18,070 bases of DNA from Candidatus Sordicultor fermentans (lineage in GTDB: Bacteria; Atribacterota; Atribacteria; Atribacterales; Caldatribacteriaceae): assembly GCA_002385475.1 (NCBI GenBank), contig DGDO01000044.1, positions 1 to 18,070 of the forward strand, given 5' to 3'. The position numbers and the translations under genes were made by a program. The notes below the pieces were generated by a model. It did no database searches, was not told the origin of the DNA, and saw nothing but the letters and a program-made list of their open reading frames with translations. Within the stretch, counting starts at the first letter, position 1, and every line of letters begins with the position of its first letter. Below are positions 1-6,414 of this stretch, in pieces.

Positions 1-61
1 GACCCCTGATAGAACCATTCAGGGGTGACGAATTTGGGGATGATAGAGACATTCAGGGGCA
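1..61. repeat. Two partial copies of a short repeat at the window edge
   Basis: A 21-base unit starting TGATAGA and containing ATTCAGGGG occurs at 7-27 and again at 41-61, a 34-base step. The two copies differ at only a few positions. The first copy also forms a hairpin: ACCCCTGA at 2-9 pairs with TCAGGGGT at 19-26 around a 9-base loop. The array runs off the left edge, so copy number and extent are unknown. It may be a fragment of a dispersed intergenic repeat. This is seen in the sequence only; no family is recognised. Confidence 0.5.
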
Positions 62-201
62 GGCTAAAAACGACTCGAAAGTCGCTGGGGTGGCGAATAA
101 GAAAGGGGTTAATAATTTCTCCTTTATAATTCCCCTATCCTCTTGCGATAAGAGAGGAGTTCTCCATGGTGGTGGATAAGGAGCTCCTTTTAGTATCGGA
201 A
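62..201. other. Non-coding spacer beyond the heat-shock operon terminator
   Basis: No convincing gene lies here. A 61-codon minus-strand reading frame covers 53-238, but it runs through the terminator hairpin and the repeat, has no recognisable domain and has a low-complexity composition. The stretch holds a 12-base palindrome AAGGAGCTCCTT at 178-189 and a weak CTCTT/AAGAG hairpin at 140-154. It may be part of the same repeat-derived intergenic element as the window edge. Confidence 0.45.
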
Positions 202-264
202 AAAAGCATGAACATTGGGGGAGAAAAATCTCCCCCAATGGTTTTTACAGGTTTTCATGCTTTT
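202..264 (-). terminator. Compound intrinsic terminator of the heat-shock operon
   Basis: A perfect 12-bp stem (213-224 with 229-240, sequence CATTGGGGGAGA, 4-base loop) lies just past the clp stop codon. It is nested inside a second inverted repeat, AAAAGCATGAA at 202-212 with TTCATGCTTTT at 254-264; 13 unpaired bases separate the two stems on one side. Read on the minus strand, the structure ends in a run of T, as in a Rho-independent terminator. The plus strand also has GTTTTT directly after the inner stem, so it could work weakly in both directions. Confidence 0.88.
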
Positions 265-272
265 AATAGCAC

Positions 273-2711
273 TTATAGCTTAACTTCTTCCTCTATTCTC
301 TCCTTGCGGCGAAATTTTATTTCTCCATCTTCTAAATAAACCTCTATAACGTCGCCAGGCTGGAAAGTACCCCGAATCAACTCTCCAGAAAGAGGGCTTT
401 CTATCTCCCGTTGAATCAGACGGCGAAGAGGTCGAGCCCCATAGTCAGGGTCATAACCTGCTTGAGCCAGATAATCTTTTACCTCCGGGGTAAGGACTAT
501 ATCCATTCCTTGAGCTTGAAGCCGATTTCGCAAACGATTTATCATCAAATCCACGATTTTCTTTATTTCTTCTCTACCTAATGGATCAAATACGATTATT
601 TCATCAATCCTGTTCAAAAATTCCGGTTTAAAATGGTTTCGCACTTCTTCTAAAACTTTCTCTTTAGCCCGGCGCAAAGCCTCTTTATCTTTTTCCGGAT
701 CTATCCCCCGGAAGTAAGCACTTCCTAAATTAGAAGTCATAATGATAACTGTATTTGTAAAATCCACCGTTCTTCCCTGGCCATCAGTTAGTCTTCCATC
801 GTCCAGTACCTGCAGCAAGATATTAAAAACATCAGGATGGGCTTTTTCTATCTCATCAAAGAGAATTACCTGATAAGGCCTTCTTCTTACTACTTCGGTT
901 AGTTGCCCTCCCTCTTCATAGCCCACATATCCCGGAGGAGCACCAATCAAGCGGGAGACAGAATGTTTTTCCATATATTCAGACATATCAATACGTAAAA
1001 TGGCATTCTCATCACCAAACAGAAAATCAGCCAAAGATTTAGCTAACTCGGTTTTGCCCACCCCGGTAGGGCCAAGAAAGAGGAAAGAACCCATAGGCCT
1101 TCTTCCTTCAGCAATACCTGCCCTGGAGCGACGAATAGCTTCTGCTACCGCTATAACTGCTTCATCCTGTCCCACTACTCTTTTGTGCAACTCTTCTTCC
1201 ATGCGTAGCAATCTCTCTTTTTCCTCTTCCACCAATTTAGCCATAGGTATACCCGTCCAGGCAGATACCACCTCAGCGATGTCCTTTTCGCTCACTATTT
1301 CACTGAGCTCTCGTTCCCTCATCCATCGTTCTTTTTCTTCTTGATATCTCTTCTGTAGCTCTTCTGCCTCATCTCGCAGAGCAGCAGCCTTTTCATACTC
1401 CTGGGCCTGCACTGCTGCCATGCCTTCCTTAGCCAATTTTTGCAGTTCGTCTTCTAAGATTTTTATTTCCGAAGGGATACTCTCTATTTCTATTCTCTTT
1501 TTACTGGCCGCTTCATCCATCAAATCTATGGCTTTATCGGGTAAAAATCGTTCAGTAATATATTTACTGGATAGCTCAGAAGCAGCTTCTATAGCCTCAT
1601 CACTGATTTTCACCCGGTGATGAGCTTCGTATTTGTCACGCAAACCTTTTAGTATCTCTTTGGTCTCTTCTGTAGATGGCTCTCCCACATATACCGGCTG
1701 GAAACGGCGCTCTAAGGCCGGGTCTTTTTCAATGTATTTTCGATACTCATCCAGAGTGGTGGCTCCAATACAGCGCAATTCTCCTCGAGCTAAAGCAGGT
1801 TTTAAAATGTTAGCAGCATCAATGGCTCCTTCCGCTGCCCCTGCCCCCACTACGGTATGAAGCTCATCGATGAAAAGAATGATTTTTCCTTCCGACTTCT
1901 GGACTTCCTCCAGAACCGCCTTCAATCTCTCCTCAAATTCTCCTCGGAACTTTGCACCGGCCAACAGCGCTCCCATATCCAGAGCAATTAGCTTTTTGCC
2001 TTTCAAGCTTTCCGGGACTTCCCCCTTAACGATTTTCTGAGCCAGTCCTTCTACAACAGCAGTTTTACCTACTCCCGGGTCACCAATTAAAACTGGATTA
2101 TTTTTAGTACGACGGCTTAAAATCTGAATCACTCTTTTAATTTCTTCGTCTCTACCAATAACCGGGTCTAACTTCCCCTCCCGGGCTAACTGAGTTAAGT
2201 CTCTACCGTATTTTTCTAAGGCCATATATCTTTCTTCAGCATAAGGGTCATCCACTCTTCTCCTCCCCCTTATTTCTTGTAAAGCTCGATAAATTTTTTC
2301 TACATCCAACCCATGGGATTTAAGAATACGGCTGCTCGGCCCGCTTTCCTCTCGAGCCACAGCTATCAGGAGATGTTCTACTCCCACATAAGAATCTTTC
2401 AGCCTTTTGGCTTCTTCCTCAGCGTTATCTAAAACTGATTTTGCTCGAGGAGTAATATAGATTTGTATCTCCCCGCCTCCCTGGTAATAAACCTGAGGGA
2501 AACGCTGCAAAGCTTCTTCGACCTCTTGAGCTACAATCTGGGGATCAACTTTACATCTTTCCAGAATCTGGCCAGCTAATCCCTCTTTTTGCTTTAAGAG
2601 AGCTAAAAGAATATGCTCTACGTCCAGCTGATTATGATGGTGTTCCAATAATATATCTTGAGCTAAAGAGATAACTTCTTTAGCTTTTTCAGTAAATTGT
2701 TCAAACCTCAT
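273..2711 (-). CDS. clpC: Hsp100 ATPase: ClpC-like middle domain, no ClpP-docking loop
   Basis: This is a two-ring AAA+ unfoldase of 812 residues. The N-terminal double Clp-N domain covers about 1-145. AAA1 has Walker A GDPGVGKT (210-217) and Walker B ILFIDE (278-283). The middle domain (about 411-470) is short and carries the QEYEKAAALRDEA stretch typical of ClpC. AAA2 has GPTGVGKT (547-554) and VILFDE (615-620). Length and middle domain fit ClpC (about 810 residues) and not ClpB, which has a long coiled-coil middle domain. However, the region after TSNLGS (659-693), where ClpC carries a VGF-type ClpP-binding tripeptide, has no such triplet and reads like ClpB. I infer a ClpP-independent remodelling chaperone. 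The ATG at 2711 is chosen because AAGGAGG lies 8 bases upstream; an in-frame GTG at 2729 falls inside that ribosome site. It is last in the hsp20-dnaJ-hspR-clp operon. The symbol reflects the middle domain; clpB-like function is possible. Confidence 0.9.
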   Translation of the reverse strand: MRFEQFTEKAKEVISLAQDILLEHHHNQLDVEHILLALLKQKEGLAGQILERCKVDPQIVAQEVEEALQRFPQVYYQGGGEIQIYITPRAKSVLDNAEEEAKRLKDSYVGVEHLLIAVAREESGPSSRILKSHGLDVEKIYRALQEIRGRRRVDDPYAEERYMALEKYGRDLTQLAREGKLDPVIGRDEEIKRVIQILSRRTKNNPVLIGDPGVGKTAVVEGLAQKIVKGEVPESLKGKKLIALDMGALLAGAKFRGEFEERLKAVLEEVQKSEGKIILFIDELHTVVGAGAAEGAIDAANILKPALARGELRCIGATTLDEYRKYIEKDPALERRFQPVYVGEPSTEETKEILKGLRDKYEAHHRVKISDEAIEAASELSSKYITERFLPDKAIDLMDEAASKKRIEIESIPSEIKILEDELQKLAKEGMAAVQAQEYEKAAALRDEAEELQKRYQEEKERWMRERELSEIVSEKDIAEVVSAWTGIPMAKLVEEEKERLLRMEEELHKRVVGQDEAVIAVAEAIRRSRAGIAEGRRPMGSFLFLGPTGVGKTELAKSLADFLFGDENAILRIDMSEYMEKHSVSRLIGAPPGYVGYEEGGQLTEVVRRRPYQVILFDEIEKAHPDVFNILLQVLDDGRLTDGQGRTVDFTNTVIIMTSNLGSAYFRGIDPEKDKEALRRAKEKVLEEVRNHFKPEFLNRIDEIIVFDPLGREEIKKIVDLMINRLRNRLQAQGMDIVLTPEVKDYLAQAGYDPDYGARPLRRLIQREIESPLSGELIRGTFQPGDVIEVYLEDGEIKFRRKERIEEEVKL

Positions 2712-2725
2712 TTTATCTTCCTCCT

Positions 2726-3064
2726 TCACTCTTTAACTGGAGGTTCAGTATCAATTTTTTTATTTTTTTCTTCTAATTGTTTCTTTATGTCGTCTCTTTC
2801 TTTCTGCAACTCTTCTATCTGCTCAGTGAGCTTAAAAATCACTTCTACTCCTGCCAGGTTTATTCCTAAATCTTGGGTAAAAACCTTTATTTTTTTGATT
2901 TTCTCCACGTCTTCCAAACTATAAAGCCGAACATTACCCTCGCTACGACGGGGTTTGACTAACCCCCATTTTTCATAATTACGCAAGGTTTGAGGATGCA
3001 ATTGAGTTATACTTGCCACCTCTCTAATAAACAGGTATTGATCGGGTTTTTTCTCTTCTTCCAT
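2726..3064 (-). CDS. hspR: MerR-family heat-shock repressor, HspR type
   Basis: This is a 112-residue MerR-type DNA-binding regulator. The winged helix-turn-helix covers about residues 10-75, with LHPQTLRNYEKWGLVKPRR (22-40) and the GINLAGVEVI segment (67-76) characteristic of HspR. A charged coiled-coil tail follows (about 80-105). In actinobacteria, HspR represses chaperone operons with DnaK as co-repressor and binds HAIR-type inverted repeats containing CTTGA. Its place inside an hsp20-dnaJ-clp operon supports the same autoregulatory role here. The natural target would be the paired TTGAC arms upstream of hsp20, which is an inference. It starts 9 bases after the dnaJ stop; AAGGTGAT touches the ATG, an unusually short spacing. 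No dnaK or grpE is in the window. Confidence 0.9.
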   Translation of the reverse strand: MEEEKKPDQYLFIREVASITQLHPQTLRNYEKWGLVKPRRSEGNVRLYSLEDVEKIKKIKVFTQDLGINLAGVEVIFKLTEQIEELQKERDDIKKQLEEKNKKIDTEPPVKE

Positions 3065-3073
3065 ATCATCACC

Positions 3074-4120
3074 TTAAGTTCTCACCAAATGCTGACGAGG
3101 ATTCTCCTTGCGCAGGGAAGATAATTCCTGCAATAATTTCTTTTCTTTGTCGGTTAAACCTCGAGGCACTACCACTTTAACTTTCACCAGCTGGTCTCCT
3201 CTTCCCCCTCCTTTAGTCCGGGGAAAGCCTAATCCTCGCAGGCGGAAGGTAGTCCCATTTTGAGTTTCAGGAGGAATTTTCATTTTGACCTTACCTTCTA
3301 AAGTGGGGACTTCCACCTCTGTACCTAAAGTCGCTTCGTAAATAGTAATTGGCAGTTCTAAAATGACATTATCCCCTTCCCGACGGAAAAAGGGATGGGG
3401 TTTTACCCGGACTCTCAAGTACAGGTCTCTTCCTCCCAGTATCTGGGGAATTCTCAACTTCGTACCATCACTTACTCCAGGGGGAATGGTAACATTTACC
3501 TTCCGAGATTTCTTTTCTACCCCCCTTCCTCCACACCTCCGACATAGTTTCCCCTCACTATTTCCACCCGTTCCTCCACAACTGGGGCATATTTCTTCAT
3601 ATTCTACTTGTATAATTCGGTCTGTTCCTTTAAAACTTTCCTCAAAAGAAACCTCTACCTCACTCTGTACTTCAGAAGGTGCTTCCCTTCTTACTCCTTC
3701 GTCTTGAGTATAAAAACGGGAGCTCCGTTCCCGGGAGGCTCGACGAGTTCCTCCTAATAAATCACCGAATATAGTCTTAAAGAAATCGCTGAAATCTCCA
3801 ACTTCAAATTCTTCCTCAAAAGTGGTATAAGTGGGCCCTCCCCCATATCTTCTATAAAAATCATTCCAGAACTCGTCAGTATTCTGTCTTCCATAACTAC
3901 TCCAGGCCGATCCTAACTCATCATATCTTTTCCTTTTTTCCGGATCGCTCAATACTTCATAGGCTTCATTGATCTCTTTAAATTTTTGTTCCGCCTCTTT
4001 GTTGCCAGGATTGAGATCTGGATGATACTGACGAGCCAGACGTCGATAGGCTTTTTTTATCTCTTTTTCATCAGCTTCTCGAGAAACTCCCAAAATTTTA
4101 TAGTAATCTTTGAATTCCAA
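3074..4120 (-). CDS. dnaJ: DnaJ-family co-chaperone with a reduced zinc domain
   Basis: This is an Hsp40 co-chaperone (348 residues) expected to stimulate DnaK and deliver unfolded substrates. The N-terminal J domain (about 4-68) contains the essential HPD at 33-35. A Gly/Phe/aromatic-rich linker follows (about 70-150), then the C-terminal substrate-binding beta domains (about 150-325). Typical DnaJ has four CxxCxGxG motifs; only two are present, CPSCGGTG (178-185) and CRRCGGRG (193-200), enough for one zinc site. It is therefore intermediate between type I DnaJ and zinc-free CbpA-type proteins. The start is TTG: TGA lies two codons upstream in frame, and AGAGGTGAT sits at good spacing, partly within a hairpin that separates the gene from hsp20. 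It is followed after 9 bases by hspR. Confidence 0.9.
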   Translation of the reverse strand: MEFKDYYKILGVSREADEKEIKKAYRRLARQYHPDLNPGNKEAEQKFKEINEAYEVLSDPEKRKRYDELGSAWSSYGRQNTDEFWNDFYRRYGGGPTYTTFEEEFEVGDFSDFFKTIFGDLLGGTRRASRERSSRFYTQDEGVRREAPSEVQSEVEVSFEESFKGTDRIIQVEYEEICPSCGGTGGNSEGKLCRRCGGRGVEKKSRKVNVTIPPGVSDGTKLRIPQILGGRDLYLRVRVKPHPFFRREGDNVILELPITIYEATLGTEVEVPTLEGKVKMKIPPETQNGTTFRLRGLGFPRTKGGGRGDQLVKVKVVVPRGLTDKEKKLLQELSSLRKENPRQHLVRT

Positions 4121-4131
4121 TTTTCATCACC

Positions 4132-4160
4132 TCTGGGGGTGGGAGTTTTCCACCCCCAGA
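4132..4160 (-). promoter_or_regulatory. Perfect 11-bp hairpin between hsp20 and dnaJ
   Basis: TCTGGGGGTGG (4132-4142) pairs perfectly with CCACCCCCAGA (4150-4160) around a 7-base loop. On the minus strand the 3' arm ends at the first bases of the dnaJ ribosome site (AGAGGTGAT), 12 bases before the TTG start. No T-run follows, so it is not an ordinary terminator. A second AGAGGTGA lies just upstream of the hairpin. Possible roles are protecting the hsp20 3' end, damping dnaJ translation, or a temperature-responsive structure. The structure is seen; the function is inferred. Confidence 0.7.
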
Positions 4161-4175
4161 ACTATTTCACCTCTT

Positions 4176-4610
4176 TTACTCTACCTGAACGTTTACTTTC
4201 CTTGGTCTAGCAGCAGAAGATTTAGGTAAATGGATCTCTAAAACTCCATTTTTATAAGTGGCTGATACTTTGTCCACTTCTACAGGTACCCGGAGGAGAA
4301 AAGAACGGTTGAATGGGCCAAAAATTCGCTCCTGTCGCAAAAATTTCTCCCCTTCTTCCGGTGCCTTTCTCTCCCCTTTAATGGTTAGCTGGTCTCCTAC
4401 CACGGTAATATCCACTTCTTTTTCATCTATCCCGGGTAAGTCAACGAACAGCACAAACTCCTCCTCTTCTTCTTTCACATCTACAGGAGGAAGCCAGCTT
4501 CCCACGGTAGTTTCTTTCCCCCTACGAGGAAAAGAACTCCCTAAAACACGGTTAATTTCCTCCTGCAGTTCAACTAAATCCCGAAAAGGATCCCAACGAT
4601 TAATAGCCAT
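4176..4610 (-). CDS. hsp20: Small heat-shock protein, Hsp20/alpha-crystallin family
   Basis: This is an ATP-independent holdase of 144 residues, which binds unfolding proteins and passes them to the DnaK/Hsp100 machinery. A short N-terminal arm (about 1-38, with the WDPFRDLVELQEEINR pattern common in bacterial members) is followed by the alpha-crystallin domain (about 40-135). That domain contains VDLPGIDEKEVDI and the diagnostic near-C-terminal KNGVLEIHLPK. The tail ends VNVQVE; this is a V-x-V in place of the usual I-x-I oligomer-docking motif. The ATG at 4610 has AGGAGG 9 bases upstream. It is first in the heat-shock operon, directly after the consensus promoter and inverted arms, so it is probably the most strongly expressed member. 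Confidence 0.95.
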   Translation of the reverse strand: MAINRWDPFRDLVELQEEINRVLGSSFPRRGKETTVGSWLPPVDVKEEEEEFVLFVDLPGIDEKEVDITVVGDQLTIKGERKAPEEGEKFLRQERIFGPFNRSFLLRVPVEVDKVSATYKNGVLEIHLPKSSAARPRKVNVQVE

Positions 4611-4624
4611 TTTATCTTACCTCC

Positions 4625-4691
4625 TTTGACCTTTCTTGACCTTGCAAAGCAATTATAAAAGAAGCCTATAATTTTGTCAAGAATAGTCAAA
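4625..4691. repeat. Inverted 16-bp arms bracketing the heat-shock promoter
   Basis: TTTGACCTTTCTTGAC (4625-4640) and the reverse complement of 4676-4691 (TTTGACTATTCTTGAC) match at 14 of 16 positions. Each arm holds two TTGAC half-sites 10 bases apart, and all four half-sites are symmetric about base 4658. Arm centres are 51 bases apart, near five helical turns. One arm contains the -35 box and the other lies between the likely transcript start and the ribosome site. This is a plausible operator for the HspR-type repressor encoded in the operon; CTTGA is the core of known HspR sites, but this spacing differs from the classic CTTGAGT-N7-ACTCAAG. Confidence 0.75.
4652..4680 (-). promoter_or_regulatory. 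Consensus sigma-70-type promoter for hsp20-dnaJ-hspR-clp
   Basis: On the minus strand a perfect -35 box TTGACA (4675-4680), a 17-base spacer (4658-4674) and a perfect -10 box TATAAT (4652-4657) are present. The start site is expected near 4645, giving a leader of about 35 bases before the hsp20 ATG at 4610. A full-consensus promoter on stress genes fits tight control by a repressor and not an alternative sigma factor. It sits inside the symmetric TTGAC arms. Confidence 0.9.
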
Positions 4692-4703
4692 CACCACCGA
4701 AAA

Positions 4704-5258
4704 TCATAAGCCCAGTTCCTCTTTTTTAGTCTGCATGGCAGAAAGAGCAATTTCCAAAAACTCCTCCAGAGAGAGACCTAAACTTTCTATGCTTTTCATT
4801 GCTTCTCTGTTAGCCCCTCGAGCAAAACTTTTTTCCGAAAAACGATTAAGAAGAAAAGAAAGGTCTAAACTCTCCAGCTTCTTTTCCGGATGTATGAGGG
4901 CACAGGCTACGATAAAACCACTTACCGGATCTACAGCATAAAGAGCTCTCTCCATAGGAGACTCAGGCCTAATACCAGTGGCTTCGGGGTTATGAGCCTG
5001 AACTGTTCTGATTACTTCTTCAGGAAGACCTGCTTCTTTGAGTATTTCGGCTCCCCACCTCCCGTGCTCTGCGGGTTCATCTTTAGTTTTTTCATAATCT
5101 ATATCATGCAAAAGTCCGGCCAAAGCCCACTCTTTTTCGTCTTCTCCCAGACGACGGGCTAAAAACTGCATAACGACCTCACAAGCTATACTGTGTTTCA
5201 AAAGATTATGGTTTTTCAAGTGTTCTTTCAGTAAAACCCAGGCTTCTTCTCTTTCCAT
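4704..5258 (-). CDS. HD-domain hydrolase of unknown substrate
   Basis: This is a 184-residue HD-superfamily protein. The metal-binding pattern is visible: H22 (KHSIACEVVM), H51-D52 (GLLHDIDYE), H65 (AEHGRWGAEIL) and H89 (QAHN). These match the small HDIG-like phosphohydrolases widespread in anaerobic and thermophilic bacteria. Such enzymes use divalent metals to cleave phosphoester bonds, often in nucleotides, but the substrate cannot be read from sequence. No signal peptide or membrane segment is present, so it is probably cytoplasmic. Its ATG follows the LysM-M23 stop after one base and the ribosome site is weak, implying translational coupling. It ends the long upstream gene cluster; no terminator separates it from the heat-shock promoter 93 bases on. 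Confidence 0.8.
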   Translation of the reverse strand: MEREEAWVLLKEHLKNHNLLKHSIACEVVMQFLARRLGEDEKEWALAGLLHDIDYEKTKDEPAEHGRWGAEILKEAGLPEEVIRTVQAHNPEATGIRPESPMERALYAVDPVSGFIVACALIHPEKKLESLDLSFLLNRFSEKSFARGANREAMKSIESLGLSLEEFLEIALSAMQTKKEELGL

Positions 5259-5259
5259 T

Positions 5260-6414
5260 TTACTTGCTCAAATAATCCGAAGGATTAAGACATTTACCAT
5301 TTTTCCTCACTTCAAAGTGAACATGATAGGTAGTAGCGTTTCCCGTCATCCCCACTCGAGCAACAGCGTCTCCCTGGTTTACTTTTTGTCCTTTATTAAC
5401 CAGATTAACTGAATTATGAGCATACAAAGTTTGCCAGCCATCTTGATGGTCAACTATTACTACTCTACCATATCCATTCATCCACCCGCTAAAAGAAACT
5501 ACACCACTGCGAGAAGCTTTAATCAGCGTACCTGAAGGAGCTAAAATGTCAATCCCGGAGTGAAGCCTTCCTCCCCGCATACCAAAAGAAGAAGAAACTC
5601 GACCAGAAACAGGCCAGAGGAAAGAACTACTGGCCTTTTCATAATTTTGAGGAAGGTGAGAAGGTATGCGAATACTTTGCCCTATTTGCAAAGTGCTTTT
5701 CTCATTAAGATTGTTGACTTTCATTAAATCCTGCAGGGAAACTTTATAACGACGGGATATTCCCCATAACGTGTCTCCCGACTGTATCCGATAAACTTCA
5801 TAGCTTTCTTTTTTCGCTGGAGGAGAAGAAGAAGCAGAAGAAGCAACACGAACCTGGGGAATAGTAAGTTTCATACCAATGGAGAGAATGCTATCAGGAG
5901 TGAGATTATTGGCTTTCATAATGGAGTCCATATCCACCCCATAAAGGCGGGATATCAACCACAAGGATTCTCCCTTTTCCACCGTGTGGGTAACATTAGA
6001 GGAGGTAACAGTAGTGGTGGTGGTTTCTTTTCTCGAAGAAGATGAAGAGGGCAAAATAATTTTCTGTCCTACTCGAAGGACAGATTTCTCCGAGAGACCA
6101 TTAGCTGCAAGAAGAGAAGAAAGGGGAATGTTAAACTGACGTGATATCCCCCAGAGAGTGTCTCCCGCCTTAATCTGGTAAATTGCCTCTTCAGTTCCTT
6201 CTTCTAATTTAATTTTCTGCCCTATCCGAAGGGTAGATTTTTCCGTAAGGTTATTAAGCTTCAAAAGTTTTTCGATAGGTATCTGGTAACGGCGAGATAT
6301 GGCCCAGAGAGTGTCTCCTTGTTCTACTACGTGGTAACTACTTGCCCAGGCAGGAAAAATCCAGGTGTTGATTAAAAACAGAAAAAGGAAAAGAAGCTTT
6401 CTTTTTAACCCCAT
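5260..6414 (-). CDS. Secreted cell-wall endopeptidase, four LysM plus M23
   Basis: This is a 384-residue envelope protein. A signal sequence (basic MGLKRK, then a hydrophobic run to about 25, ending PAWA-SS) precedes four LysM peptidoglycan-binding modules at about 27-70, 78-121, 142-186 and 207-251. Ser/Thr-rich linkers separate the second to fourth modules. The C-terminal M23 (LytM/NlpD-like) domain covers about 282-378, with catalytic-type residues H285 and D289 (HSGID), H333 (YAH) and H364-x-H366 (HVHFEV) all present. It therefore looks like an active peptidoglycan peptidase and not a degenerate NlpD/EnvC-type activator. The ATG at 6414 is chosen because it overlaps the ileS stop as TAATG and has AAGGAGG 9-10 bases upstream within the last ileS codons; a longer reading frame to 6465 would put the signal peptide 17 residues in. 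The next gene, an HD hydrolase, follows after one base. Confidence 0.9.
   Translation of the reverse strand: MGLKRKLLFLFLFLINTWIFPAWASSYHVVEQGDTLWAISRRYQIPIEKLLKLNNLTEKSTLRIGQKIKLEEGTEEAIYQIKAGDTLWGISRQFNIPLSSLLAANGLSEKSVLRVGQKIILPSSSSSRKETTTTTVTSSNVTHTVEKGESLWLISRLYGVDMDSIMKANNLTPDSILSIGMKLTIPQVRVASSASSSPPAKKESYEVYRIQSGDTLWGISRRYKVSLQDLMKVNNLNEKSTLQIGQSIRIPSHLPQNYEKASSSFLWPVSGRVSSSFGMRGGRLHSGIDILAPSGTLIKASRSGVVSFSGWMNGYGRVVIVDHQDGWQTLYAHNSVNLVNKGQKVNQGDAVARVGMTGNATTYHVHFEVRKNGKCLNPSDYLSK

Noticed and set aside
1..61. CRISPR array
   Set aside because: Only two imperfect units with a 13-base spacer and no cas genes.
53..238. 61-codon minus-strand reading frame
   Set aside because: It spans the terminator hairpin and the edge repeat, has no domain and looks like chance translation of intergenic DNA.
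2712..2729. Upstream GTG start for the clp gene
   Set aside because: It lies within the AAGGAGG ribosome site that serves the ATG at 2711, where family members begin.
3363..3707. Plus-strand open frames opposite the genes
   Set aside because: They mirror minus-strand coding regions, have low-complexity Ser/Lys/Phe composition and no recognisable domains.
4132..4160. Intrinsic terminator after hsp20
   Set aside because: No T-run follows on either strand and dnaJ-hspR-clp have no other promoter visible.
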